DNA of 33,384 bases, taken from NCBI GenBank assembly GCA_937906165.1, contig CALCYA010000082.1:1-33384 (forward strand). Direction: 5' to 3'. Position 1 is the stretch's first letter, and every line of letters starts with the position of its first letter. The notes below the pieces were generated by a model, which made no database searches, was not told where the DNA came from, and worked only from the letters and a program-made list of their open reading frames with translations. The position numbers and the translations under genes are program-made. Of this stretch, positions 17,180 to 24,478 are shown piece after piece. Source of the DNA: an uncultured Bacteroidales bacterium (lineage in GTDB: Bacteria; Bacteroidota; Bacteroidia; Bacteroidales; Bacteroidaceae).

Positions 17180-18208
17180 TTATTCAATAACCTCAACTTC
17201 GGCACCGTCTGTGAGGTGTGTCTGGCCTGCAACGACAACCTTGCTGCCGTTCTCGATGCCTGAAATGAGCTCGTAACGGTCGCCAAGGCGCTGGCCCAGC
17301 TCAACCTTGTTGTTCTTTACCTTGCCGTCGGCGTATGTGAACACATAGTAGTCACCGCTACCTGCCTGCTTTACGACTGCAACGTCAGGTACTACAACGC
17401 GGCTCTTTGTACCAAAATTAACGGTAGCACGTCCATACATACCAGGGCGTACGCGTGTGTCCTTGTTCTCAACCTTGATTTCAACGGGGAATGTGTGTGA
17501 TGCAGCATTGATGGTCGGGTAGATGATGTCGATCTTGCCGGTGAACTCCTCCTCCCCGTAAGGGTTGAACTGGAGCTTCACGTCAAGGTTCTTGTTTGTC
17601 TCGGCATAGCGTGACTCGCTGACGTTTATCTTCATCTTGACCGGTGAAATCTGCTCAACAACGAGGATGGGCTTACCGCCGTACATGTCACCATTGTCAT
17701 AGTTGCGCTCTGTGATTACACCGTCGATAGGGCTTACGAGCACAGTGTTCTCCAAACGGTTGGCAAGGCTCTTCTTGTTCACCTCAAGCTGGGTTCTTGC
17801 ATTATCATACTCGGCCTTTGATGCACCGCCGACTTTGTATAGCTCCTCAACTCGTTTGAAATCGATGGTCTGGTTCTCAACCTGAAGCTTGAGCTGGTCG
17901 AGGCTGCTTGCGTCAAGCTGTACCAGTGTCTGTCCCTTCTTTACCTTATCACCGATCTCTACCATGATATTTTCGATACGCAGTGGAGAGTTGGGAATGA
18001 TATTGTTCTTTACCTCGGCTTCTACAGTAGTGCTGTATTCCTCGCTCTGCATAACCTCCTCGGCGGTGACAGTAGCAATCTTTACCTTGGGCTTCTCCAC
18101 CTGCTGTGTAGCTGTTGCGCTGACAGCTGTCTCGGTGTTCTCTGAACTGCCGCAAGAGCTCATGAGAGCAACTGCGAGCATTGCAATAAATGTCAGATTC
18201 TTTTTCAT
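17180..18208 (-). CDS. RND efflux periplasmic adaptor lipoprotein (AcrA/HlyD family)
   Basis: 342 residues. SPII signal with lipobox LMSSC (Cys19), so the protein is probably a lipoprotein. Typical adaptor order: N-terminal strand region (IIPNSPLRIENIMVEIGDKV), lipoyl-like half (GQTLVQLDASSLDQLK), a short alpha-hairpin (FKRVEELYKVGGASKAEYD), second lipoyl half (LVSPIDGVITERNYDNGDM), beta-barrel (VKMKINVSESRYAE) and membrane-proximal domain (VVVPDVAVV). It links the AcrB-type pump to the TolC-type channel. It begins 15 nt after the tolC-like stop. Confidence 0.94.
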   Translation of the reverse strand: MKKNLTFIAMLAVALMSSCGSSENTETAVSATATQQVEKPKVKIATVTAEEVMQSEEYSTTVEAEVKNNIIPNSPLRIENIMVEIGDKVKKGQTLVQLDASSLDQLKLQVENQTIDFKRVEELYKVGGASKAEYDNARTQLEVNKKSLANRLENTVLVSPIDGVITERNYDNGDMYGGKPILVVEQISPVKMKINVSESRYAETNKNLDVKLQFNPYGEEEFTGKIDIIYPTINAASHTFPVEIKVENKDTRVRPGMYGRATVNFGTKSRVVVPDVAVVKQAGSGDYYVFTYADGKVKNNKVELGQRLGDRYELISGIENGSKVVVAGQTHLTDGAEVEVIE

Positions 18209-18223
18209 AGATATATGTTTTTA

Positions 18224-19543
18224 TTATTCTTTACCTAAAACCTTGTTCAATTCTGCTTTTGCTACGAGGTAGTCGTAGATAGTGTTGTTGTATGAAAGTT
18301 TGACGTTGGTGAGCGATACCTGTGAGTTTGTCAGCTCAAGGATTGTGCCCTTACCTACATCATAACGTTTCTGACTGATCTCGAGGCCCTTCTGTGCAAG
18401 TTCAACAGCGGTTTTGTTGCTATTGAGCTGCTCAGCGCTCTTTGTCATGTTGTCGATGTAGCTCTGTGCCTGCATGTTGAGCATACGCTCGGTGTTGATT
18501 CTTGTCTCGGCAAGCTGGTACTGCTGTATCTTGTTGCTCTTGAGGCTTGTCTGGTTGCTTGCCTTGAAGAGTGGTATACTCAAAGAGAGTGTGAGTGACG
18601 ATGCGTTACTCCAGTTGAAATTGTGTACCTCCCAGTTTGTATTTGACATTGACTGGTACTGATAACTTCCTGCAAGCGCCAGTGTGGGAAGATAAGATGT
18701 CTTGAGGAGCTTACGCTGCTTGTTGAGCAGTTCGCCCTGCATGTCAATCTGGCGCAATGAAGAGTTGTTTGTAAGGTCAATCTCACTGTTTGCCGCCTTT
18801 GCCATTTCGTTCTCATGGTTCTTGAGGTTGTCGTCGATTACAAGGTCCACATCAGCAGTGATGCCCATAAGCACCTTCAGCTGCAACTTCGCTATCTCAA
18901 CGGCATTCTTGCCACTTACAACCGATGGCCATGCGCTGTTCTTCTGTACCTCGGCACTGATCTTGTCATACTCGCTTACGCGTCCTTGCTCGTACATCGC
19001 GTTCACGATGTTGAAGTTTGTCTCGGCAAGCTTGTAGTTCTCATTGAGTACATTGTATGAGTCCTGTGCAAGCATAAGCTGGTAGTATGCCTTTGTAACC
19101 TGGTTCACGAGGTCAATCTTTGATCCGCGGCTTTTCTCTACGGCAAGTTCCAGATCGCTCTTTGTGAGGCTCATGGTCTTGTATACTGCGGGTGCATAAA
19201 GTGGCAGAGATACCTGCAAAGCACCGTTCCATGTGTTGGAGTCATCCATACCCATCTTGAAACTACCCATGCTGGTCTTGATTTCGGCAACCTTGATGTT
19301 GTAGGTCACTGTACCGTTGAGGCTTACTGTGGGCAAAAGGTTCTGCCACGCTTCTGTCTTTGAAACCTCTTTCAACTCAATCTCTTTCTCTGCAACCTTC
19401 ATTGTCGGGTTCTCGCTCAAGGCAAGCTCAATGGCCTTGTCGAGTGTGAGGTGCATTGTAGGTGTGGTCTCCTGTGCTTGTGCTGTAACTGCAATGAGTG
19501 CCAGCAACGCTACCACTGTTCTAAATCGCATTTTCAGGTTCAT
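18224..19543 (-). CDS. TolC-family outer-membrane efflux channel
   Basis: 439 residues from the ATG at 19543; ATG 19531 is an alternative that starts MRFRTVVALL. The open frame extends to 19669, but those 42 residues lie within tetR and precede the signal peptide (ending AVTAQAQ), so they are rejected. Two OEP repeats are visible: MHLTLDKAIELALSENPTM and long helices (VSEYDKISAEVQKN, and GLEISQKRYDVGKGTILELTNSQVSL) that form the periplasmic tunnel. It provides the outer-membrane exit duct for the pump encoded downstream. The start overlaps the tetR end by about 23 nt, implying coupled translation of regulator and channel. Confidence 0.93.
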   Translation of the reverse strand: MNLKMRFRTVVALLALIAVTAQAQETTPTMHLTLDKAIELALSENPTMKVAEKEIELKEVSKTEAWQNLLPTVSLNGTVTYNIKVAEIKTSMGSFKMGMDDSNTWNGALQVSLPLYAPAVYKTMSLTKSDLELAVEKSRGSKIDLVNQVTKAYYQLMLAQDSYNVLNENYKLAETNFNIVNAMYEQGRVSEYDKISAEVQKNSAWPSVVSGKNAVEIAKLQLKVLMGITADVDLVIDDNLKNHENEMAKAANSEIDLTNNSSLRQIDMQGELLNKQRKLLKTSYLPTLALAGSYQYQSMSNTNWEVHNFNWSNASSLTLSLSIPLFKASNQTSLKSNKIQQYQLAETRINTERMLNMQAQSYIDNMTKSAEQLNSNKTAVELAQKGLEISQKRYDVGKGTILELTNSQVSLTNVKLSYNNTIYDYLVAKAELNKVLGKE

Positions 19544-20222
19544 AGTTGTTATTAATGATTTCGTTATTCTCTTTTTGTGAATTATTAAGATACTCTTCAA
19601 TGATTTCCTGTCCTTTGATAGTCGATATACCGCGCAGATAGAACAGGATAAGTGCTCGTCCCAGTTCATTCGGGGTATATTTGCTCAATTCATTCTCCTC
19701 ATTCTTGAGGTTGGCCGTGAATATCGTTTCAAGGTCGCGGCGCAGAATGAAAATCAATACGTCAAAGTTGGCATCTTCGCGGAACAATCCCTGTTTGCGT
19801 CCCATCTCTACCCATGCAATGAACTTCTTGTCGTTTGCGTGGTTCTTCTCGGAGTGTAACTTTCTGATGTTGGGGTAACGTTCAAGGTCCTTGAAGAACT
19901 TTATGTTCACTCTTTTCAGGCTCTCAAAGTAGAGGGAGTAAATGGAAAGGATGATGTCAAGCACATGCTCGGCCTTGCGGATTCTTTCCTTAGCCTCCTT
20001 GCGAAACCAGCTGTTGTGCATTTTCAGTGTCTCAAACAACAATTCTTCCTTGTCGGCGAACTGCTCGTAGATGGTACGTTTGGATATGGAAAGCTCCGAT
20101 GCGATGTCATCCATCTTTACATCTTTTATACCTCTTGATGTGAAAAGCTCAAGTGCTTTCCCGATGATTATGTTACGCACATCGTCCTTTGTGTGCTCTT
20201 CTTTTACTTTTACATGTTCCAT
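19521..20222 (-). CDS. TetR/AcrR-family regulator of the efflux operon
   Basis: 233 residues. N-terminal TetR helix-turn-helix at about residues 14-60 (IIIGKALELFTSRGIKDVKM then IASELSISKRTIYEQFADKE). The C-terminal all-helical part would bind ligand and dimerise; the tail is Asn-rich. As first gene of the tetR-tolC-acrA-acrB-PII-like operon, it probably represses its own promoter and is released by a pump substrate. The promoter -7 element ends only 8 nt before the ATG, so the transcript may have almost no leader. The only in-frame ATG giving a complete DNA-binding domain is this one. Confidence 0.93.
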   Translation of the reverse strand: MEHVKVKEEHTKDDVRNIIIGKALELFTSRGIKDVKMDDIASELSISKRTIYEQFADKEELLFETLKMHNSWFRKEAKERIRKAEHVLDIILSIYSLYFESLKRVNIKFFKDLERYPNIRKLHSEKNHANDKKFIAWVEMGRKQGLFREDANFDVLIFILRRDLETIFTANLKNEENELSKYTPNELGRALILFYLRGISTIKGQEIIEEYLNNSQKENNEIINNNYEPENAI

Positions 20223-20246
20223 TTCGTTTGCAAAGATACTGCGAAA
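20222..20246. promoter_or_regulatory. Candidate TetR operator
   Basis: An inverted repeat TTTCG (20222-20226) / CGAAA (20242-20246) with a 15-nt centre spans the -7 element of the tetR promoter. A second symmetric site, GAAAATTTTC, lies at 20283-20292 just upstream of the -33 element. Either could bind a dimeric TetR protein. The arms are short. Confidence 0.3.
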
Positions 20247-20261
20247 ACTTTTTGTGACAAA
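20231..20261 (-). promoter_or_regulatory. Promoter of the tetR-efflux operon
   Basis: Minus strand TTTG (20258-20261), 19-nt spacer, TATCTTTG (20231-20238): a full consensus match with the same geometry as the coaX promoter. Only 8 nt separate it from the tetR ATG. Confidence 0.85.
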
Positions 20262-20414
20262 AAAGTTTTCTATATAATTGCGGAAAATTTTCGCTAATTA
20301 ATATTTTTTAGTGAGTGTAAACGGAATATAGCCGTGAATGTGAAAAATGTCGCCGTGAAAATGCGCACATGGGTATTGTACGGTCGGTTTTCGCTTAGCA
20401 GTCCGGTGGCTGGA

Positions 20415-20453
20415 ATTCAAAAAGAAGCGGCACGCTTTCGAAAGCGCGCCGCT
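20415..20453 (-). terminator. Intrinsic terminator of the secA operon
   Basis: On the minus strand AGCGGCGCGCTTTC pairs with GAAAGCGTGCCGCT (14 bp, one G-U), followed by TCTTTTTGAATT. The wobble becomes an A/C mismatch on the plus strand, so the structure is oriented for minus-strand transcripts. It starts 9 nt after the stop at 20462. Confidence 0.85.
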
Positions 20454-20461
20454 GTCTGGTA

Positions 20462-20896
20462 TCAGTCCTCGAGCAGATGTTTAAGGAACTCGTTCATCTC
20501 TTCGTCGAATCCTTCGAGCAGGCCTTCGCTCAGGATGAGAGTGTCATCATCTACAATGAGCAGGTCAACGATAGGCTGGTTGTCGTCATCGACAAGTACA
20601 AAAGAGTAGGGCTTGGCAATATTGAGGCTGTCGAATGCTCCGGCTTCATGCATCTTGCTCAAGATGCTGCGGAGCTCTTTTTCGAATACTTCCTCATCAT
20701 GTACCCCTTCCCACTCTATAATATGTACGCGCGCGAGTTCCTTGTCGTCATCGTCCATAATGGTGATGTCGCCGTTCTCGCCGTTTACCTTGATGAAGAA
20801 ATCGGTTACTCTTGTCTCTTCTGCAGTGACAAAGTTCTTCGCCATCTTTGCGATGCTGTCCTGCAGACGTGTCTGTGTTTCTCTGCTCAGTGACAT
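20462..20896 (-). CDS. Small acidic protein of unknown function downstream of secA
   Basis: 144 residues from the ATG at 20896. The open frame reaches 20962, but those extra residues lie in the secA 3' end, and the ATG 11 nt after the secA stop is the natural start. No signal peptide, so cytoplasmic. The protein is strongly acidic, with strands such as ITIMDDDDKELARVHIIEWE and SFVLVDDDNQPIVDLLIVDDD and a C-terminal helix DEEMNEFLKHLLED. I do not recognise the family. Shared transcription with secA suggests a link to export, or simple co-expression. The acidic surface could bind a basic partner or metal; this is inference. Confidence 0.8.
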   Translation of the reverse strand: MSLSRETQTRLQDSIAKMAKNFVTAEETRVTDFFIKVNGENGDITIMDDDDKELARVHIIEWEGVHDEEVFEKELRSILSKMHEAGAFDSLNIAKPYSFVLVDDDNQPIVDLLIVDDDTLILSEGLLEGFDEEMNEFLKHLLED

Positions 20897-20907
20897 AATG
20901 CTTCTTT

Positions 20908-23900
20908 TTAAATGTTTCTGCCGCAGCAGTTCTTGAATTTCTTTCCGCTTCCGCATGGGCACGGGTCGTTGCGTCCTACAGTCTTGTTTACACGGATAGG
21001 TTCGCGTTTTACATTCTCGCGTGTGTCGTGTTGCGCTGCAGCCTGCTGGTTGGGATCGTTAAGGTCGACCTTGCTCTCGTTGTACTGCTGCTTGGGTCTG
21101 TTGGCCTTCGGGTCGGGTGCTACGTTCACATTGCCCTCCTGCTGTGTCTGTACGTCAAGCTGTCCTCGGGTGAGGATGGATACGGTCTGGTCGTTTATCT
21201 TGTTTATCATCTTGTCGAACAGGGTTACCGACTCCAGTTTGAATATCAACAGCGGGTCTTTCTGCTCGTAGCTTGCGTTCTGTACCGAGTGCTTCAGTTC
21301 GTCGAGGTCGCGCAGGTTCTCTTTCCATGCGTTGTCGATGGTGTGGAGCAGTATGGCCTTCTCGAAGCTCTTGATGATCTCCTTGCCCCTTGACTCGTAT
21401 GCCAGCTTGGCATTCACGGGAATGTGGTACTTGTGGCGGCCGTCGGTGATGGGGACAATTATGCTCTTGTCCATCATCTCGGGGCGCTCCTTGTTGAGGA
21501 ACTCAAAGAACGGATAAGCCTGTGCCGCCATACGCTCCGTGCGCTGCTTGAAGCTTGCCATGGCTGCCTCGAAACAGATCTCGGCCTTCTCTTCTGTATC
21601 CTTGCTGTTGAAGTCCTGTTCGTTGAGTGGCAACTCAATTGCCATCTGACGCAGAATCTCCATCTTTGCATCCTCGTACAGATAGTTCTCTACAATATTG
21701 TAGCAACGGTCCCATATCATGTTCACGATGTCCATACCGATGCGCTCTCCCATTAGTGCGTGACGGCGCTTGGTGTATACCACTGTACGCTGCTTGTTCA
21801 TCACGTCGTCATACTCGAGCAGGCGCTTACGTATACCGAAGTTGTTCTCCTCGACTTTCTTCTGTGCACGCTCGATTGATTTTGAAATCATTGAGTGCTC
21901 GAGCATGTCGCCCTCCTTGAAACCAAGACGGTCGAGTGTCTTTGCTATACGGTCGGAACCGAACAGGCGCATGAGGTTGTCCTCAAGAGATACGTAGAAT
22001 ACTGATGAACCCGGGTCGCCCTGACGTCCTGCACGTCCGCGCAGCTGACGGTCGACACGGCGTGACTCGTGACGCTCGGTACCGATGATGGCGAGACCGC
22101 CTGCATCGCGCACCTCCTTGCTGAGCTTGATATCGGTACCACGGCCGGCCATATTGGTGGCGATGGTAACTGTTCCCGAGAGACCTGCCTTTGCCACAAT
22201 GTCGGCCTCCTTCTGGTGCAGTTTCGCATTGAGCACGTTGTGTGGTATCTTGCGTATTGTGAGCAGACGGCTCAATAGCTCCGAGATTTCCACTGATGTG
22301 GTACCCACGAGCACCGGGCGTCCCTCTTTTACCAGTTTCTCAATCTCCTCGATTACCGCATTGTATTTCTCGCGCTTTGTCCTGTAGATGCGGTCATTCA
22401 TGTCATCACGGGCTATCGGACGGTTTGTCGGGATGACAACCACGTCAAGCTTGTAGATATCCCAGAACTCGCCAGCCTCTGTCTCGGCTGTACCGGTCAT
22501 TCCGGCGAGCTTGTGGTACATACGGAAATAGTTCTGCAGTGTAATGGTCGCGAATGTCTGCGATGCGGCCTCTACCTTTACGCGCTCCTTGGCCTCGATA
22601 GCCTGATGCAGACCGTCGGAGTAACGGCGGCCTTCCATGATACGGCCTGTCTGCTCGTCGACAATCTTTACCTGTCCGTCCTCTGTGACGACGTACTCTA
22701 CATCACGGTCGAACATTGTGTAGGCCTTGAGCAGCTGGTTTATGGTATGTACGCGCTCCGACTTCACTGCGTAGTCTGTAAGCATCTGCTCCTTTTTGGT
22801 GCTCTTCTCCTCGCTTGAGAGAGTCTGGTCGTTCTCGAGCTCCGACATTGCGGTTGCAATATCAGGGAGTACGAAGAAGTTCGGGTCGGATGTGCTGCCC
22901 GAAATGAGCTCGATACCCTTGTCGGTGAGGTCCACGCTGTTCATCTTCTCTTCGATGACGAAGTAGAGTGGCTCTACAGCCTCGGGCATACGTCTGTTGT
23001 TCTGCTCCATGTAGTACTCCTCTGTCTTGAGCATACCCATCTTCACGCCCTGCTCGCTGAGCAGCTTGATCAGTGGTTTGTTCTTTGGGAGTGCCTTATG
23101 GCTACGGAACAGCGCAAGATAACCGTCGGCAACGGTGTCCTTGTCGCTTGAATATATTTTCTCTCTTGCCTCGGCAAGGAGCTGTGTGGCAAGTTTCTTC
23201 TGTGCCTCGACAAGGCGCTCTACCAATGGACGGTACTCCTCGAACATCTGGTCTTCGTTGCGTGGAACCGGGCCTGAGATGATGAGCGGTGTACGTGCGT
23301 CATCAATGAGCACAGAGTCCACCTCATCGACAATGGCATAGTTGTGCTGACGCTGTACCATGTCGCTTGGCTGTACTGCCATGTTGTCACGCAGGTAGTC
23401 GAAACCGAACTCGTTGTTTGTACCGAATGTGATGTCGGCAAGGTAGGCCTTGCGGCGGGCGTCAGAGTTGGGCTGGTGCTTGTCGATGCAGTCCACGCTA
23501 AGGCCATGGAACATGTAGAGTGGTCCCATCCACTCCGAGTCACGTTTGGCAAGGTAGTCGTTGACTGTTACCACATGGACACCGTTGCCTGTGAGGGCGT
23601 TCAGGAACACGGGAAGGGTCGCTACAAGTGTCTTACCTTCACCGGTTGCCATCTCGGCAATCTTTCCTTTATGGAGCACTGTACCACCGAACAGCTGTAC
23701 ATCGTAGTGTATCATGTTCCAAACGGTGTCATTGCCGCCGGCCTGCCAATGGTTCTTGTATATTGCCTTGTCACCGTCGATTGTCACGAAATCGAACTTC
23801 ACGGCGAGTTCGCGGTCAAAGTCATTTGCTGTCACTTCTACTGTCTCGTTCTCGGTGAAACGGCGTGCGCTGTCCTTTACAATAGCGAAAGCCTCGGGGA

Positions 23901-24219
23901 GAGCCTCGTCAAGAGCCTTGTCAAGTGTCTCGAGAACCTCTTTCTCCAGTTTGTCAATCTGATTGAAGATGCTCTCTCTCTTCTCGAGTTCAGTGTCTTC
24001 GATTGTTGCCTTGAGGGCTGCAATCTTTTCGCGCAGAGGGGCTGCGCTGCCCTGTATCTTCTCTTTGAGTGCTGCCGATGCTGCACGCAGCTCGTCGTTG
24101 CTCAATGCGGAAATCTTTGGGTATACGGCTTTTACCTTGTTTACCCATGGCTGGATTTCGCGCATATCTCGGCTTGCCTTGTTGCCGAACAGTTTGCTTA
24201 TAAATTCGTTAAAACCCAT
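20908..24219 (-). CDS. secA: SecA, preprotein translocase ATPase
   Basis: 1103 residues, the long form usual in Bacteroidetes. The motor drives unfolded preproteins through SecYEG. Visible: Walker A MATGEGKT at residues 190-197 (Lys196), DEAD-type DEVDSVLID, the second-motor motif TNMAGRGTDIKL followed by RQLRGRAGRQGDPG, the helical scaffold, and a C-terminal SEC-C zinc motif with Cys1087, Cys1089, Cys1098 and Cys1099 (CPCGSGKKFKNCC), which binds SecB or ribosomes in other bacteria. The linker before it is Gln/Asn-rich. It is first in a two-gene operon, divergent from the GH110 gene. Confidence 0.98.
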   Translation of the reverse strand: MGFNEFISKLFGNKASRDMREIQPWVNKVKAVYPKISALSNDELRAASAALKEKIQGSAAPLREKIAALKATIEDTELEKRESIFNQIDKLEKEVLETLDKALDEALPEAFAIVKDSARRFTENETVEVTANDFDRELAVKFDFVTIDGDKAIYKNHWQAGGNDTVWNMIHYDVQLFGGTVLHKGKIAEMATGEGKTLVATLPVFLNALTGNGVHVVTVNDYLAKRDSEWMGPLYMFHGLSVDCIDKHQPNSDARRKAYLADITFGTNNEFGFDYLRDNMAVQPSDMVQRQHNYAIVDEVDSVLIDDARTPLIISGPVPRNEDQMFEEYRPLVERLVEAQKKLATQLLAEAREKIYSSDKDTVADGYLALFRSHKALPKNKPLIKLLSEQGVKMGMLKTEEYYMEQNNRRMPEAVEPLYFVIEEKMNSVDLTDKGIELISGSTSDPNFFVLPDIATAMSELENDQTLSSEEKSTKKEQMLTDYAVKSERVHTINQLLKAYTMFDRDVEYVVTEDGQVKIVDEQTGRIMEGRRYSDGLHQAIEAKERVKVEAASQTFATITLQNYFRMYHKLAGMTGTAETEAGEFWDIYKLDVVVIPTNRPIARDDMNDRIYRTKREKYNAVIEEIEKLVKEGRPVLVGTTSVEISELLSRLLTIRKIPHNVLNAKLHQKEADIVAKAGLSGTVTIATNMAGRGTDIKLSKEVRDAGGLAIIGTERHESRRVDRQLRGRAGRQGDPGSSVFYVSLEDNLMRLFGSDRIAKTLDRLGFKEGDMLEHSMISKSIERAQKKVEENNFGIRKRLLEYDDVMNKQRTVVYTKRRHALMGERIGMDIVNMIWDRCYNIVENYLYEDAKMEILRQMAIELPLNEQDFNSKDTEEKAEICFEAAMASFKQRTERMAAQAYPFFEFLNKERPEMMDKSIIVPITDGRHKYHIPVNAKLAYESRGKEIIKSFEKAILLHTIDNAWKENLRDLDELKHSVQNASYEQKDPLLIFKLESVTLFDKMINKINDQTVSILTRGQLDVQTQQEGNVNVAPDPKANRPKQQYNESKVDLNDPNQQAAAQHDTRENVKREPIRVNKTVGRNDPCPCGSGKKFKNCCGRNI

Positions 24220-24276
24220 TATTGTGTATTATTTATTATTTCCTTTTCGTCGATGTGCGTATATGCGCACTAAATG

Positions 24277-24309
24277 CAAAGGTAGTTATAAAATATAAAT
24301 TCTTATAAC
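24277..24309 (-). promoter_or_regulatory. secA promoter with an overlapping inverted repeat
   Basis: Minus strand TACCTTTG (24277-24284) matches TAnnTTTG, 57 nt upstream of the secA ATG. No good -33 TTTG occurs at 19-21 nt; the nearest TTTTTTG is 24 nt away. The spacer instead holds a perfect inverted repeat GTTATAA (24285-24291) / TTATAAC (24303-24309) with an 11-nt centre, a possible regulator site. Confidence 0.55.
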
Positions 24310-24427
24310 AAAAAAGAGAAAAACTCTATCTGTTGTCATTAAAATTGCAAAAAGTGTGCCATTGCGATATGGATGTCATAGATGGAATGCATCGTATGGC
24401 ATTTTGGCATAAAATACTGTGCGAGTG

Positions 24428-24458
24428 TTGTGTTTTGTCACTCTTTTTCCTATCTTCG
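24428..24458 (+). promoter_or_regulatory. Promoter of the GH110-rluA pair
   Basis: TTG (24428-24430), 20-nt spacer, TATCTTCG (24451-24458), one mismatch from TAnnTTTG. Transcription would start near 24464, about 15 nt before the ATG at 24479. This rules out the upstream ATG at 24419 as a start. Confidence 0.6.
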
Positions 24459-24478
24459 CAAAAAATAATGAATTGTTT

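Noticed and set aside
19544..19669. Upstream start for the TolC-like gene
   Set aside because: It would place 42 unrelated residues before a clear signal peptide and run inside tetR.
20897..20962. Upstream start for the acidic protein after secA
   Set aside because: The residues come from the secA 3' end read in another frame; the ATG at 20896, 11 nt after the secA stop, fits better.
23344..24273. 309-residue open frame on the plus strand opposite secA
   Set aside because: It lies wholly antisense to the secA coding region and its promoter, is Cys- and Val-rich with no recognisable domain, and arises from codon bias on the other strand.
24419..24478. Upstream start for the GH110 gene
   Set aside because: The extra 20 codons overlap the promoter and would put residues before the lipoprotein signal peptide.
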